Shown: positions 27,873-35,984, counted from the stretch's first letter. The stretch: DNA of 64,000 bases from Oceaniferula flava (GCF_016811075.1 NZ_JAFBGL010000001.1:1-64000), one strand, 5' to 3'. Numbers and translations: made by a program. The notes: generated from the letters alone by a model not told the origin.

Positions 27873-27921
27873 AGTAGCCAGTAGCCAGTAGCCAGTAGCC
27901 AGTAGCCAGTAGCCAGTAGCC
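27873..27921 (+). repeat. Heptamer tandem repeat, 7 x AGTAGCC
   Basis: Seven perfect copies of a second 7-bp unit, eight bases after the first array and ending at the 3' end of the DUF3307 gene. Copy number is likely variable between strains. Confidence 0.9.
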
Positions 27922-27923
27922 AA

Positions 27924-28340
27924 TCAACCAATCCAATAAACACCCAAATAAATCATCATCGCGTATATGAGTTTGCAGACGTAGTGTAGGATTTGATCAG
28001 CATTGAATCCGATCCAGCGTTCGCATTTGAGGTAGTCGATGATCCAGTGCAGCACCAGTTCGATGACTCCTAACACTGCCGAGCCGGTAATCAGCCAGAC
28101 TGCGCCGGCGTGGATGAGAGCGTGGCCAGTGAGGGCGTGGATCCAGACACCGGACGGGGTGTCGTTTCCAAAGTATTTGCTCAGGTCGGCGTGGCGGTTT
28201 TTGGCATCGGCGATGAACGGGCCTTGCAGGGGGAAGTCCGCGAGCACGTGACCGATCGCTAAAGCCATGAAAAGAAAAAACAAACCAGAGACACTGTGAG
28301 GGGAGCCAATCAGCGAGGCTACGATGAAAAGGTCAGGCAC
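27924..28340 (-). CDS. DUF3307-type membrane protein
   Basis: Small inner-membrane protein of unknown function. The family-like core is FLFMALAIGHVLADFPLQGPFIADAKNRH, with the conserved Gly/His-x-Leu-Ala-Asp-Phe at a helix end, then WIHALTGHALIHAGAVWLITG, and the C-terminal LHWIIDYLKCERW with further helices. The start is uncertain: I use a GTG at 28340 because the ATG at 28268 would remove part of the first helix and a longer ATG-start form overlaps the upstream gene by 38 bp. It follows the cyclic-nucleotide-binding gene on the same strand. Confidence 0.65.
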   Translation of the reverse strand: MPDLFIVASLIGSPHSVSGLFFLFMALAIGHVLADFPLQGPFIADAKNRHADLSKYFGNDTPSGVWIHALTGHALIHAGAVWLITGSAVLGVIELVLHWIIDYLKCERWIGFNADQILHYVCKLIYAMMIYLGVYWIG

Positions 28341-28401
28341 GAAAAAGAAGAGAAGGTGAAAGGTGGGGGAAGTAAGGTGGTGGGGGGGATTACGGATAGA
28401 G

Positions 28402-28884
28402 CTATTCCCAGAAGCTGCGATAAGCAGCCTCGGCTTCAATCGCGGCGAGCTTTTCGTTCATGTGGCGAATACGCCGACTCATCTCGGCCACCATCGCGGT
28501 GAGGAGCTGGTTGCCAGCGTCCGGGTATTCATGCATGAAAGCCTCGACATCGTCACGCGTTGCTTTCCAGACCTGGCTGAAGGTCTTGGCTGTGACGGAG
28601 GCACTGGCGGTGCCGGGATCGAACATATTGATTTCCCCGAGGCTTTCACCGGGTTCCACGCGTGCCATTAGAGTTCGCTTTTCCCCGTCATCAGTATGCA
28701 CATGCAGAATACCGGAGATGACCAAATAAAGGGCGTCTTGTTCCTGACCTTCCTCGATCAGTAACTGATCCTCCTGCACGGGGAGGAATTCGCCGTAGCT
28801 GCTCAGCAAAAGACGGTCGTCTTCCTCGAGGTTGGCAACGAGGCCCATGGCGGGGATCTGGGGGGAATTAAATTCAGTGCTCAT
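28402..28884 (-). CDS. Cyclic-nucleotide-binding (Crp-like) domain protein without HTH
   Basis: A 160-aa protein consisting of one cNMP-binding beta-roll, about residues 18-130 (LPVQEDQLLIEEGQEQDALYLVISGILHV, then VEPGESLGEINMF), followed by a helix (EYPDAGNQLLTAMVAEMSRRIRHMNEKLAAIEAEA). There is no DNA-binding domain, so it is not a Crp/Fnr transcription factor; such proteins act as stand-alone sensors or by contact with partners. The PGESLGEINMF cassette departs from the Arg-containing phosphate-binding cassette of cAMP receptors, so its ligand may differ or be absent. Divergent from lexA. Confidence 0.8.
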   Translation of the reverse strand: MSTEFNSPQIPAMGLVANLEEDDRLLLSSYGEFLPVQEDQLLIEEGQEQDALYLVISGILHVHTDDGEKRTLMARVEPGESLGEINMFDPGTASASVTAKTFSQVWKATRDDVEAFMHEYPDAGNQLLTAMVAEMSRRIRHMNEKLAAIEAEAAYRSFWE

Positions 28885-29078
28885 GATGGTATATGGTTAG
28901 TGACGATTGAAGTCGTTCCATATTCACTTGGGCGGGCAGGGGAGGGAAAGCATAAAGTCACCTCATTCGTCAGCTTGCCCGAGCGATGAGATGTATCGCT
29001 CAAGGGGCACGACCATCACACGGTGGAAAAAACACCACCTCGCCAATTTCCGCTTGTTCAGTCATTTGAACGTGTTAT

Positions 29079-29092
29079 TGTTCCAGAGAACA
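29079..29092. promoter_or_regulatory. LexA (SOS) box upstream of lexA
   Basis: TGTTC-CAGA-GAACA is a perfect 5-4-5 palindrome 75 bp before the lexA start. It equals the TGTTC-N4-GAACA motif I recall as described for Verrucomicrobia, and its place implies autoregulation. Further GTTC/GAAC half-sites lie nearby (about 29055-29072 and 29095-29099). Confidence 0.8.
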
Positions 29093-29167
29093 GTGTTCAT
29101 GTGCCGTCAGTTCAAAGGTTGCCACACGGTGGCCGTATTCCCTTTTAACCACTCATCCATTTTAGTC

Positions 29168-29785
29168 ATGTCCGAAGTCAAATTAACCAAACGCCAGCAA
29201 GAGGTTCTCGATTTCCTCAAGGAAACTCACCGCAAGGAGGGCTTTATGCCTTCGACGCGCGATATCCAACACCACTTTAACTTTGCCAGCCAAACGGCCG
29301 CCATGTCCCACCTTCGTGCTCTCGAACGCAAGGGGGTGATTGTGCGCAAGGCGAACAAGGCCTGCGGCATCGGTTTCCCGGAGGAAATGGAACGTGAAGA
29401 AATTGTCGACATCCCCCTCTACGGCAGTATCGCCGCAGGGATGGCGCAGGATGTGGAGTCTGAAAAAGAAGGCTGTATCTCGATCGATATCGCCTCCCTC
29501 GGCATGCGCGCCAACGCCCGCACCTTTGCCCTCAAAGTCCGTGGTGACTCGATGATTGATGCCCACATTTGTGACGGTGACACTGTGGTGTTAGAATTTC
29601 GTGAACCACGCAAGGGAGATGTCGTGGCGGCCCTCATCGATGGAGAAACGACCCTCAAGCGTTACGTCGTGGAAAATGGCAAACCCTTCCTGCACGCCGA
29701 AAACGAAGATTACCCCGATCTCATTCCCGCCCGCGAATTGATTATCCAAGGCGTGATGGTGGCCCTGTTAAGAAAGGCTGCGTAA
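29168..29785 (+). CDS. lexA: SOS-response repressor LexA
   Basis: The start at 29168 (MSEVKLTKRQQEVLDFL) gives the standard 205-aa LexA; a longer frame upstream would run through the SOS box. The N-terminal winged helix spans residues about 1-65 (GFMPSTRDIQHHFNFASQTAAMSHLRALERKG). The autocleavage site is Ala90-Gly91 in SIAAGMAQ. The S24 protease dyad is Ser128 (GDSMID) and Lys164 (TTLKRY). It represses DNA-damage genes until RecA filaments stimulate self-cleavage. Gene is alone, divergent from the cyclic-nucleotide-binding gene. Confidence 0.95.
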   Translation: MSEVKLTKRQQEVLDFLKETHRKEGFMPSTRDIQHHFNFASQTAAMSHLRALERKGVIVRKANKACGIGFPEEMEREEIVDIPLYGSIAAGMAQDVESEKEGCISIDIASLGMRANARTFALKVRGDSMIDAHICDGDTVVLEFREPRKGDVVAALIDGETTLKRYVVENGKPFLHAENEDYPDLIPARELIIQGVMVALLRKAA

Positions 29786-29885
29786 AACAACGCATCTTCG
29801 GGCATACTCACTCTGGGCACAGCATTTCTGGCTATACCAATTCAGGAACTGGTCACTAGGGACATACTCCTCTTCCTCGACGGAC

Positions 29886-30626
29886 TTACTCCTCTTCCTC
29901 GATGACCATGGCTTTGGGCGGTGGTCCCAGGCGGGGTTGGGTAGTTTCGTTTGTTTCGGCTGGTGGCGCGGGGATTGCCTTGGGCGCAGGGTCTGCGACG
30001 GTGATCGCTGTGTCCGATCCTTGGGGCGTCTTTGCCTGGGGTGAACGGGCTGTGTTTCCGTTTGCTCGGGTGTTCGAGTCTTGTTCTCCAGAGTTTTGTT
30101 CTCCGGAACCGTCTGTCGTTGCCTGCCCCCCATCTTCGGTATCTGAGGCTGAGCTGTCGCCTCCTCCGGTGAAGCTTGGTTCGAACTTATTGTAGGCATA
30201 GATGCCGCCGCCGATTAGGGCTGCGGTGATCAGGAAAACGGTGGCTGCCTGGAATACAGAGGCTCCATTACCGGATGCCTTATCGTCTTTTCTGGATGAA
30301 GTGTAGCTTCGGCTAGGGTCGCCTTCGTTAGCGCCAATGTGCTCGTTGTGTGATTTGAGATACTCGTGGTCGTTGACGTTGGAGAGCACGTCACCAGTCT
30401 CGAAAGCTTCCACCCACTCGTGAGCATCCACCCCGAGGTATTCGCTGTATTGCGCCAAAAAGCTTCGCGCATAGGTGGGGCTGGGGAAGATGGAGTAATT
30501 GCTCTCCTCGAGAGCGGTCAGGGTGGCGAGTGGAATACGTGTGGCGTGGGCAACATCCTTGATATCGACGCCCTTTTTTTCGCGGGCTTCGCGTAGTTGG
30601 TCACCGATGTCAGTCCATTCGCTCAT
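29886..30626 (-). CDS. RodZ-like HTH membrane protein
   Basis: Bitopic protein with an N-terminal HTH of the RodZ type, about residues 8-75 (GDQLREAREKKGVDIKDVAHATRIPLATLTALEESNY, then FPSPTYARSFLAQYSEYLGVD), a TM helix near 127-148 (ATVFLITAALIGGGIYAY) and a low-complexity periplasmic tail rich in Gly, Ser, Thr, Asn and Pro. RodZ links MreB to the elongasome in rods; no beta-sheet C-terminal RodZ domain is visible, so this may be a shortened form. A 16-bp sequence encoding the acidic end is repeated directly across the stop codon (29865-29880 and 29887-29902). Confidence 0.75.
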   Translation of the reverse strand: MSEWTDIGDQLREAREKKGVDIKDVAHATRIPLATLTALEESNYSIFPSPTYARSFLAQYSEYLGVDAHEWVEAFETGDVLSNVNDHEYLKSHNEHIGANEGDPSRSYTSSRKDDKASGNGASVFQAATVFLITAALIGGGIYAYNKFEPSFTGGGDSSASDTEDGGQATTDGSGEQNSGEQDSNTRANGNTARSPQAKTPQGSDTAITVADPAPKAIPAPPAETNETTQPRLGPPPKAMVIEEEE

Positions 30627-30740
30627 GAGTAGGATTTTTGTAGGGAGGAGGTAAGATCTCCGCTGCGGGCGGAAGATAATCTTAAACGGTCGTTACCTCA
30701 AGCATGGATACGTGGAGGCGTAGCCGATTCTTTGGGCAAA

Positions 30741-31529
30741 CTAATGCTCGCTCAGTTGCTTAAGACAGCGCGATACGGCAAAGAAACCGACAGTGGCTGT
30801 CATGTGGGTGCTGCTACCGAATCCGGACACGCAGTTGATCCGGCTGCTCTCACCCGGCTCGTGTTTAGGGCGCTGCACGGAAACCTCTCCGTCGCACTGC
30901 GGGTAGACCGGTCGCTCCGACGAGAAGATACAGTCGATCCCAAAAAGTTTCAGCTTCCGCTTAGTTACCGGATTTGGGCCGGCGGGGAATCCATATTTTT
31001 TACGGAGGTTGATGCGCACATGATTCATCAGAGGATCGTTGTGACAACGGGCGATGTCGTCGATTTTAATCAACGACGGATCGCGTAAACCTCCGGCACC
31101 ACCACAGCTGATCACCGGAATGCCTCGTTTGTGACAGCCATCTAACAATAGGGCCTTGGATTGCACCTGATCGATGGCATCGATGACAAAGTCATAGCCC
31201 TGATCGAGGATTTCATCGGCATTGCGATGACTGAAAAAGGTTTCCAAACAGACCACTTCGCAGTCGGGATGAATGGCGTTGATGCGGCTCGCCATGGCGG
31301 CTGTTTTTTGTCGGCCAATCTCTCCGTCCATTGCGTGCAGTTGTCGGTTGATATTGGTTACGCAGATCTCATCCAGATCAATCATGGTGATCCTGCCAAT
31401 ACCGGACCGGGCGAGAGCTTCTACGGCCCAGGAACCGACGCCTCCGATGCCAACAATGCACACGTGTGCCTGCGCGAATTTCTCCATCGCAGACTTTCCA
31501 TAAAGTCGTTCAATACCTCCGAAGCGCAT
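30741..31529 (-). CDS. tcdA: tRNA threonylcarbamoyladenosine dehydratase (E1-like)
   Basis: Cyclises t6A37 to ct6A in ANN-decoding tRNAs using ATP. It has the E1/ThiF adenylation fold: nucleotide motif VCIVGIGGVGSWAVEALARSGIG (about 23-45), MIDLDEICVTNINRQ, the DAIDQVQSKALLLDGCHKRGI stretch with its Cys, and ISCGGAGGLRDPSLIKIDDIA, all typical of TcdA (CsdL/YgdL). Length 262 aa is usual. It is followed 20 bp upstream on the same strand by the NUDIX gene direction, i.e. the two may share a transcript. Confidence 0.9.
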   Translation of the reverse strand: MRFGGIERLYGKSAMEKFAQAHVCIVGIGGVGSWAVEALARSGIGRITMIDLDEICVTNINRQLHAMDGEIGRQKTAAMASRINAIHPDCEVVCLETFFSHRNADEILDQGYDFVIDAIDQVQSKALLLDGCHKRGIPVISCGGAGGLRDPSLIKIDDIARCHNDPLMNHVRINLRKKYGFPAGPNPVTKRKLKLFGIDCIFSSERPVYPQCDGEVSVQRPKHEPGESSRINCVSGFGSSTHMTATVGFFAVSRCLKQLSEH

Positions 31530-31548
31530 GAAAATAGGGGGGAAGTGA

Positions 31549-32088
31549 TTAAGCCTCGCTGGTGGTCAGCCCGGATTGCTGGGCAAGGAACATGCAGGCG
31601 TGGATTTTAAAATCGATCAACTTGCCCGCACTCTCCTGCTGTTTCAGCCAGTCCGTCAGTTCGGCGATGGCAATGTGGTGCACGGTGATGTCCTCAGACT
31701 CGGTGCCTCCGCCGGCGCTCTCTCTGTGGAGATCCGTGGCGGCGAAAAAGTGGGTGGTTTCCGAGGTCATACCCGCCGAGGTGGGGCTGCTGAGTAGGTG
31801 GGTGATGACGCCGGCACGGTAACCGGTTTCTTCCAATAACTCCCTGCCTGCACAGTCGGCCAAGGACTCGCCCTGGAACTCCTCCTCGTCACCCACCAAG
31901 CCGGCAGGGATCTCAATCATACGTGCCTGCACGGGCACCCGGTATTGCTCGATGAGCACCAGTTGGCCGTCAGCGGTGATCGGAAGGATACCGACGACGC
32001 CGGTGGCATTGGGTCGGTCAGAAAACTCCCAGCCGTCTCGAGAGTAGAGACCGAGGTAATTTCCTTCTGCGATGGTGGTGGCTTGCAT
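31549..32088 (-). CDS. NUDIX hydrolase, ADP-ribose pyrophosphatase-like
   Basis: The start at 32088 (MQATTIAEG) fits the domain; a longer frame would overlap gpsA. The Nudix box is complete: a Gly followed by GESLADCAGRELLEETGY, with the REx2EE glutamates. The protein has the ADPRase-like lead-in VLIEQYRVPVQARMIEIPAGLVGDEEE and downstream SSPTSAGMTSETTHFFAATDL. It probably hydrolyses ADP-ribose or a similar nucleotide sugar; exact substrate not readable. Same strand and close to gpsA (16 bp) and tcdA (19 bp), so likely one operon plsY-gpsA-nudix-tcdA. Confidence 0.88.
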   Translation of the reverse strand: MQATTIAEGNYLGLYSRDGWEFSDRPNATGVVGILPITADGQLVLIEQYRVPVQARMIEIPAGLVGDEEEFQGESLADCAGRELLEETGYRAGVITHLLSSPTSAGMTSETTHFFAATDLHRESAGGGTESEDITVHHIAIAELTDWLKQQESAGKLIDFKIHACMFLAQQSGLTTSEA

Positions 32089-32104
32089 GGTTGCGATGTT
32101 TTTT

Positions 32105-33103
32105 CTAATCCGCCTCTGGGCGGGTGTCGCGCGTGAGCAGCTCTTCGAGTGCCTCGGAGGCTGGTTTGTTCTCGTAAAGAATCTGGTAGACCGCATCGGT
32201 CAGCGGGGTGCGGATGTCGGCCTTGAGGCCGGCTTCGTGAATTGATTTGGTGTTTGGCACCCCTTCGGCGACCATGCCGAGATTGGCGACGATGTCCTCG
32301 AGCTTGCCTCCCTTGCCCAGTGCCTTGCCCACGCGGTTGTTGCGCGAGTGGGGTGAGTAGCAGGTGGCCATCAAGTCGCCCACGCCGGAGAGACCGATGA
32401 AGGTTTCCATCTTGCCGCCGAGACGGGTGCCGAGTCGGGTCATTTCCGCCAGCCCTCGGGTGACCAAAGCGGCGATGGCGTTATCGCCCAGCCCCAGACC
32501 GTCGGCGATGCCGGCGGCGATGCCAAAGACATTTTTCATCGCGGCGCCCAGCTCGATGCCGGCGACGTCATCGCTGGTGTAACAGCGGAATGCGTTGGTG
32601 GTGAAGATTTTCTGCAGCTGCTCGGCCAGGGCGTGGTCGTCCGCCCCGATCACCGCGCAGGTGGCGAGGCTCTTACAGACTTCCTCGGCATGATTCGGAC
32701 CGGAGAGCACCGCTAGCGGGTTCTCCGGAAGGTGGGCGTGGATCAGCTGGCTCATGCGCTCGCCAGTGTGGGCGGCGATGCCCTTGGAGCAGGAAACGAG
32801 GATAGTCTCCTTCGGCAGATTGATTTCAGCGAGTTGTTTGGCCGTGGCCTCGGTGGCGGAGGTGGGCACCACGAAGAGCACCAGCGGATATGTTGCCGCT
32901 GCGGCAATATCCGTGCATGCCGTGATGTTCTCCGGCAGGGTGAGTTCTGGGAGGTAGTGGTGATTGGTGTGATGCTGGTTGATTTCATCGGCCGTCTTGG
33001 CGTTGCGGCCGATGAGGCAAACTTCATCGAGCGACTGCGCCAGCAAGGTTGCCAGGGCAGTTCCCCACGATCCAGTTCCGAGAATTGCTGCGCGATTGAT
33101 CAT
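32105..33103 (-). CDS. gpsA: Glycerol-3-phosphate dehydrogenase [NAD(P)+]
   Basis: Makes sn-glycerol-3-phosphate from dihydroxyacetone phosphate for phospholipid synthesis. The N-terminal Rossmann motif is AILGTGSWGTALATLLAQ (about 7-24). Signature stretches are VSCSKGIAA, LSGPNHAEEV, the catalytic-lysine region ELGAAMKNVFGIAAGIADGLGLGDNAIAALVTRGLAEM, and TCYSPHSRNNRVG. Length 332 aa is typical. Its start overlaps the stop of plsY by 4 bp, coupling two consecutive steps of the glycerolipid pathway. Confidence 0.95.
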   Translation of the reverse strand: MINRAAILGTGSWGTALATLLAQSLDEVCLIGRNAKTADEINQHHTNHHYLPELTLPENITACTDIAAAATYPLVLFVVPTSATEATAKQLAEINLPKETILVSCSKGIAAHTGERMSQLIHAHLPENPLAVLSGPNHAEEVCKSLATCAVIGADDHALAEQLQKIFTTNAFRCYTSDDVAGIELGAAMKNVFGIAAGIADGLGLGDNAIAALVTRGLAEMTRLGTRLGGKMETFIGLSGVGDLMATCYSPHSRNNRVGKALGKGGKLEDIVANLGMVAEGVPNTKSIHEAGLKADIRTPLTDAVYQILYENKPASEALEELLTRDTRPEAD

Positions 33104-33795
33104 TTCTTTTTCTTCTTGGAGAATTTGTTTTCGGTGCCGTTTTTCAAAGCGACGATGTTAGAGCGGTGTCGCCATACCGCCATGAGAGCCACGACGATGG
33201 AGAAGACGAAAAGTGGTTTGTTCCAAGTTCCATCGGCCAACTTACCGTGGAATGCGGAGCCTCCGATGGTTAAGATAGGGAGGCAGAGTGCTGCACCGAT
33301 GCTAGCGACGGAGACGTATTTGGTGGTGAAGAAAAGAATCAGCCAGATCAGCACCAGGATCACGACGGCGGCAGGCATGAGCGCAATCAGCACGCCGCCG
33401 GATGTGGCGATGCCTTTGCCTCCTTTGAAGCCGATCCATGGCGAGTAGTTGTGCCCGATGATGGCGGCGAGGCCGGTGAGGATTTGCAAAATCTGGGCGT
33501 TCAAGATCGGGAGCTCCACTGCGTAGGGCTTCAGCGCATCAATGGCCATGGGATTAGAGCTGCCTGCGTAGCGAATCAAGCTGATGCCGATCAGCGTGGG
33601 AATCAGGCCTTTGAGGAGATCGAGGATTAGGCAACCGATGCCGTATGGCTTACCCACAACACGCAGCACATTGGTGGCTCCAATATTACCGGAACCATGT
33701 TCGCGAATATTGACTCCTTTTGCTTTGGCAATGAGAAGTCCGAATGGGATGGAGCCTGCGAGGAAGGCGAGAACGGGAGGGATCCAGAGTGGCAT
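33100..33795 (-). CDS. plsY: Acyl-phosphate:glycerol-3-phosphate acyltransferase PlsY
   Basis: First acylation of glycerol-3-phosphate in phospholipid synthesis, in the inner membrane. Start at 33795 (MPLWIPPVLAF); a longer frame has no PlsY homology. Motifs: GSIPFGLLIAKAKGVNIREHGSGNIGATNVLRVVGK, the glycine-rich IGHNYSPWIGFKGGKGIATSGGVL, and a lysine-rich C-terminal KFSKKKKK. Five or so TM helices. 231 aa. Directly upstream of and overlapping gpsA, the enzyme making its substrate. Confidence 0.93.
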   Translation of the reverse strand: MPLWIPPVLAFLAGSIPFGLLIAKAKGVNIREHGSGNIGATNVLRVVGKPYGIGCLILDLLKGLIPTLIGISLIRYAGSSNPMAIDALKPYAVELPILNAQILQILTGLAAIIGHNYSPWIGFKGGKGIATSGGVLIALMPAAVVILVLIWLILFFTTKYVSVASIGAALCLPILTIGGSAFHGKLADGTWNKPLFVFSIVVALMAVWRHRSNIVALKNGTENKFSKKKKK

Positions 33796-33906
33796 AATGG
33801 TGGCGTTGCAGAAGGTGCTTGGTGGCTGAATGATAGGGGGAGAATTGGAAAATCCAACTGCTTTTTGTGGCCTGGACCATTTGAGCGGATGGGCTGTGTT
33901 CTCTGC

Positions 33907-33942
33907 AAAAAAAATCCCCGGCCGCAGTGAGCGGACGGGGAT
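33907..33942 (-). terminator. Rho-independent terminator of the DUF2383 transcript
   Basis: On the minus strand ATCCCCG pairs with CGGGGAT, with further pairing of CCGC and GCGG inside, followed by T8. It ends the YciF-DUF2383 transcript before plsY. Confidence 0.85.
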
Positions 33943-33984
33943 GTGTGAGGTCGGGCAACGACCTCTTTGGGCTACGTGTGGCAA

Positions 33985-34431
33985 TTAGCTCAGACTATCG
34001 ATCGTCTGAACGTGGGCTTTTACCCGTGGCAGCAGTCGGGTCTGGATCAACGTGCGGCATGCAGGAAGTGTTGAATCGTTATCGATTGCCTCGAAATATT
34101 CGTTCTCGCCGTGTTTTTCGCCCTGTTTGAGAGCCGCCATCGCGGATTCCTCGCCGAAGAGGTTGGCTGTGTCTTGGACCGCGGTAGCAAACGTTCCCCA
34201 GCTGCCGGAATCTGTGTCTGGGATGCCGCACATGGCCTTGATGTTCTCCTGCAGATCGCGGACTGAAGCTTGGTGCTCCTCTTTGATTCGGCACAGGGTG
34301 GCTGTTTCCTTTTCTGATGGGTATTTGGCAATCGCCTTCTCATAGGTTTCCACGGCAGAAAGTTCGCCGCGTAGCAGGCTGTTGCAGGTGTTGATGCATT
34401 CGGTATTGATGTCTTGTGTTTTTGTACTCAT
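33985..34431 (-). CDS. DUF2383 four-helix-bundle protein
   Basis: A 148-aa ferritin-like helical protein of the DUF2383/PA2169 type: CINTCNSLLRGELSAVETYEKAIAKY, IKEEHQASVRDLQENI, WGTFATAVQDTANLFGEESAMAALKQGEKHGENEYFEA. Glu and His residues sit in helical positions as in diiron four-helix bundles, but metal binding is not shown. No export signal. It follows the YciF gene (56 bp) on the same strand. A GG-N11-GC sequence in the gap resembles a sigma-54 promoter but with spacing one base too long, so co-transcription from the YciF promoter is likelier. Confidence 0.75.
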   Translation of the reverse strand: MSTKTQDINTECINTCNSLLRGELSAVETYEKAIAKYPSEKETATLCRIKEEHQASVRDLQENIKAMCGIPDTDSGSWGTFATAVQDTANLFGEESAMAALKQGEKHGENEYFEAIDNDSTLPACRTLIQTRLLPRVKAHVQTIDSLS

Positions 34432-34487
34432 AGTTTTTGTTAGTTTTGAGGTTGATGTGTTGCTGTTAAAATTGCCATTGGCACGTG

Positions 34488-34982
34488 TTAGGCGACGGCC
34501 ATGCTGGAGAGGATTTCCTGTTTGGCGATGTGGGTAAGGTCACGGTCCGCCTTGCCTTCATCTTCGAGCGTCTTGCGCAGAATCTCGACAATGCTGTCCT
34601 TGCCCAAGGCGGTGGCGAGGAATAAGGCGTTGCCGTAACCAGCCATCTCGTAGTGTTCGACGCGTTGGGCGGCGCAAATCAGGCCAGCGTCTTTGACGTT
34701 TTCATCACCATCCAGAGCGATCATATCCTCGCCTTCTTCAATTAGGCCCTCCGCGCCTGAGCAATGTTCTCCGCCAGGTTCGAAATCGAGCTGGTTAAAC
34801 ACTTCCTCAATGCGGGAGATATGTTTCTTGGTCTCCTCACGATGATTATCAAATGCACGCTTGAGCTGAGGGTTATTCGCTGCCTCAGACAACTTCGGCA
34901 GTGCTTTCAAAATTTGCTTTTCAGCGCTGTAAAGGTCCTTGAGTTCGTGGACGAGTAGTTTTTCATAGGAGTCTAATTTCAT
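34488..34982 (-). CDS. YciE/YciF ferritin-like protein (DUF892)
   Basis: Stress-induced four-helix-bundle protein. The sequence LLVHELKDLYSAEKQILKALPKL begins the domain and AAQRVEHYEMAGYGNALFLATALG is the second metal-ligand helix pair; Glu/His ligands of the YciF fold are present. I start it at ATG 34982 (MKLDSYEKLL): a sigma-54 promoter at 35013-35028 would start transcription near 35002, which excludes the two upstream ATGs at 35006 and 35003. No Shine-Dalgarno is evident. Known relatives are induced by stress and bile or osmotic shock in enterobacteria. Confidence 0.88.
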   Translation of the reverse strand: MKLDSYEKLLVHELKDLYSAEKQILKALPKLSEAANNPQLKRAFDNHREETKKHISRIEEVFNQLDFEPGGEHCSGAEGLIEEGEDMIALDGDENVKDAGLICAAQRVEHYEMAGYGNALFLATALGKDSIVEILRKTLEDEGKADRDLTHIAKQEILSSMAVA

Positions 34983-35012
34983 AATGTGTTTGTTGTAGTT
35001 CATCATCTTTAT

Positions 35013-35028
35013 TGCGATCAGTATGCCA
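35013..35028 (-). promoter_or_regulatory. Sigma-54 promoter of the YciF gene
   Basis: On the minus strand TGGCATACTGATCGCA: GG and GC are separated by exactly 10 nt as in TGGCACG-N4-TTGCW. Predicted transcript start near 35002. Confidence 0.65.
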
Positions 35029-35116
35029 GATGAAAAGAAGAGGGCTCAGCCTCGCTAACATGGGGAATAGAGCATTTTGTCTGACGATTTGGGCCTGCGT
35101 GCAGAGCCTCTAAATC

Positions 35117-35160
35117 ATACAATCTGCAATGTTTTCAGATGGGTGGAATGCAATCTGCAT
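35117..35160. promoter_or_regulatory. Tandem enhancer-like sites in the divergent YciF/receiver region
   Basis: ATGCA-ATC-TGCAT at 35148-35160 is a perfect palindrome; ATACA-ATC-TGCAA at 35117-35129 is a near copy. Their centres are 31 bp apart, about three helical turns, as for paired NtrC-type activator sites. They lie about 90-130 bp from the YciF promoter and 160-200 bp from the receiver-gene promoter. The remaining bases between 35029 and 35319 hold nothing else I recognise. Confidence 0.55.
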
Positions 35161-35319
35161 CACTGTGGTGAGGGATGGTCTTTGATGATAAAGGTCGCGT
35201 CACCGTGGATGATCTCCCTTGAGGTAGGGCAGTAATGCCTTATGAAATCAGGACTTTTTGCGGCATCCCAGTGATTCTATTTTACTCTTGAGTCATGAAA
35301 TGGGTAGCGGTTATACTTT

Positions 35320-35335
35320 GGCACGCTTTGCGCTA
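35320..35335 (+). promoter_or_regulatory. Sigma-54 promoter of the receiver gene
   Basis: TGGCACGCTTTGCGCT: perfect -24 half (TGGCACG) and GC at the right distance. Predicted start near 35346. Confidence 0.7.
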
Positions 35336-35372
35336 GCTATAAATGTTACCGTAACCACAGGTGCTTTATATG

Positions 35373-35984
35373 ATGGCTGACCCCATAGACATGACTCACA
35401 GGATCCTCGTCGTAGATGACGAGCCCTCGCTGCGTGTCGGTTTGGAAATGGCATTGATGGGAGCTAACCGTGAAATTGCCAGCTGTGGTGATGGTTACGA
35501 AGCCTTGGCTGCGTTGCAGCATGAAAAGTTTGATCTCATTGTGTTGGACCTCAATATGCCTGGTCTAACGGGTTTGGACGTGCTGAACCAGATGCGTGAT
35601 CGAGGGGATATGACCCGAGTGGTCGTGTGCAGCGCCCATGTCACCGAGCGGGCAATTCTTTCCGCTGTGCGCAATGGTGTTGTCGACTTTATCGCCAAAC
35701 CTCTTTCTTTGCAGGAACTGCGGAAATTTGTCAGTGATGTACTGGAAGCGCACAACGACAATCCAAGCACAGTCGAGCAAGCCTTTGTGCATGCCCGGCG
35801 TTTGGAGTTCGGAGTGGCGGCTGAGTTACTGGAAGAAAGTATCCAGATGCATGTTGATGAGCCCTGCTTGGAAAATTGGTTCCGCGTGTTCAGCATTCTG
35901 GACTCAACGCCAGTTCGAGAGAAACATGGAATAGCTCTGGACGATGCCCGAGTGCTGGCTGATTCCGCTGTGATGCGGAGTTAG
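35373..35984 (+). CDS. Response regulator, receiver domain with unknown C-terminal extension
   Basis: REC domain over the first 120 residues: RILVVDDEPSLRVGLEMAL, phospho-acceptor Asp in LIVLDLNMPGLTG, Ser/Thr position in VVVCSAH, and Lys in FIAKPLSLQEL. The following 75 residues (TVEQAFVHARRLEFGVAAELLEESIQMH) are helical and not a known output domain, nor DNA-binding. It could be a phosphate sink or signal via protein contacts. ATG 35373 is 27 nt after the predicted sigma-54 start; ATGs at 35370 and 35391 are alternatives. It probably belongs to the phosphorelay of the nearby hybrid kinase. Confidence 0.82.
   Translation: MADPIDMTHRILVVDDEPSLRVGLEMALMGANREIASCGDGYEALAALQHEKFDLIVLDLNMPGLTGLDVLNQMRDRGDMTRVVVCSAHVTERAILSAVRNGVVDFIAKPLSLQELRKFVSDVLEAHNDNPSTVEQAFVHARRLEFGVAAELLEESIQMHVDEPCLENWFRVFSILDSTPVREKHGIALDDARVLADSAVMRS

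Noticed and set aside
27831-27921. Possible CRISPR array
   Set aside because: Units are 7 bp and abut directly; no spacers and no cas genes in the window.
34441-34487. Sigma-54 promoter before DUF2383
   Set aside because: TGGCA and GC are present on the minus strand but 11 nt apart rather than 10; sigma-54 tolerates this poorly, so I do not list it.
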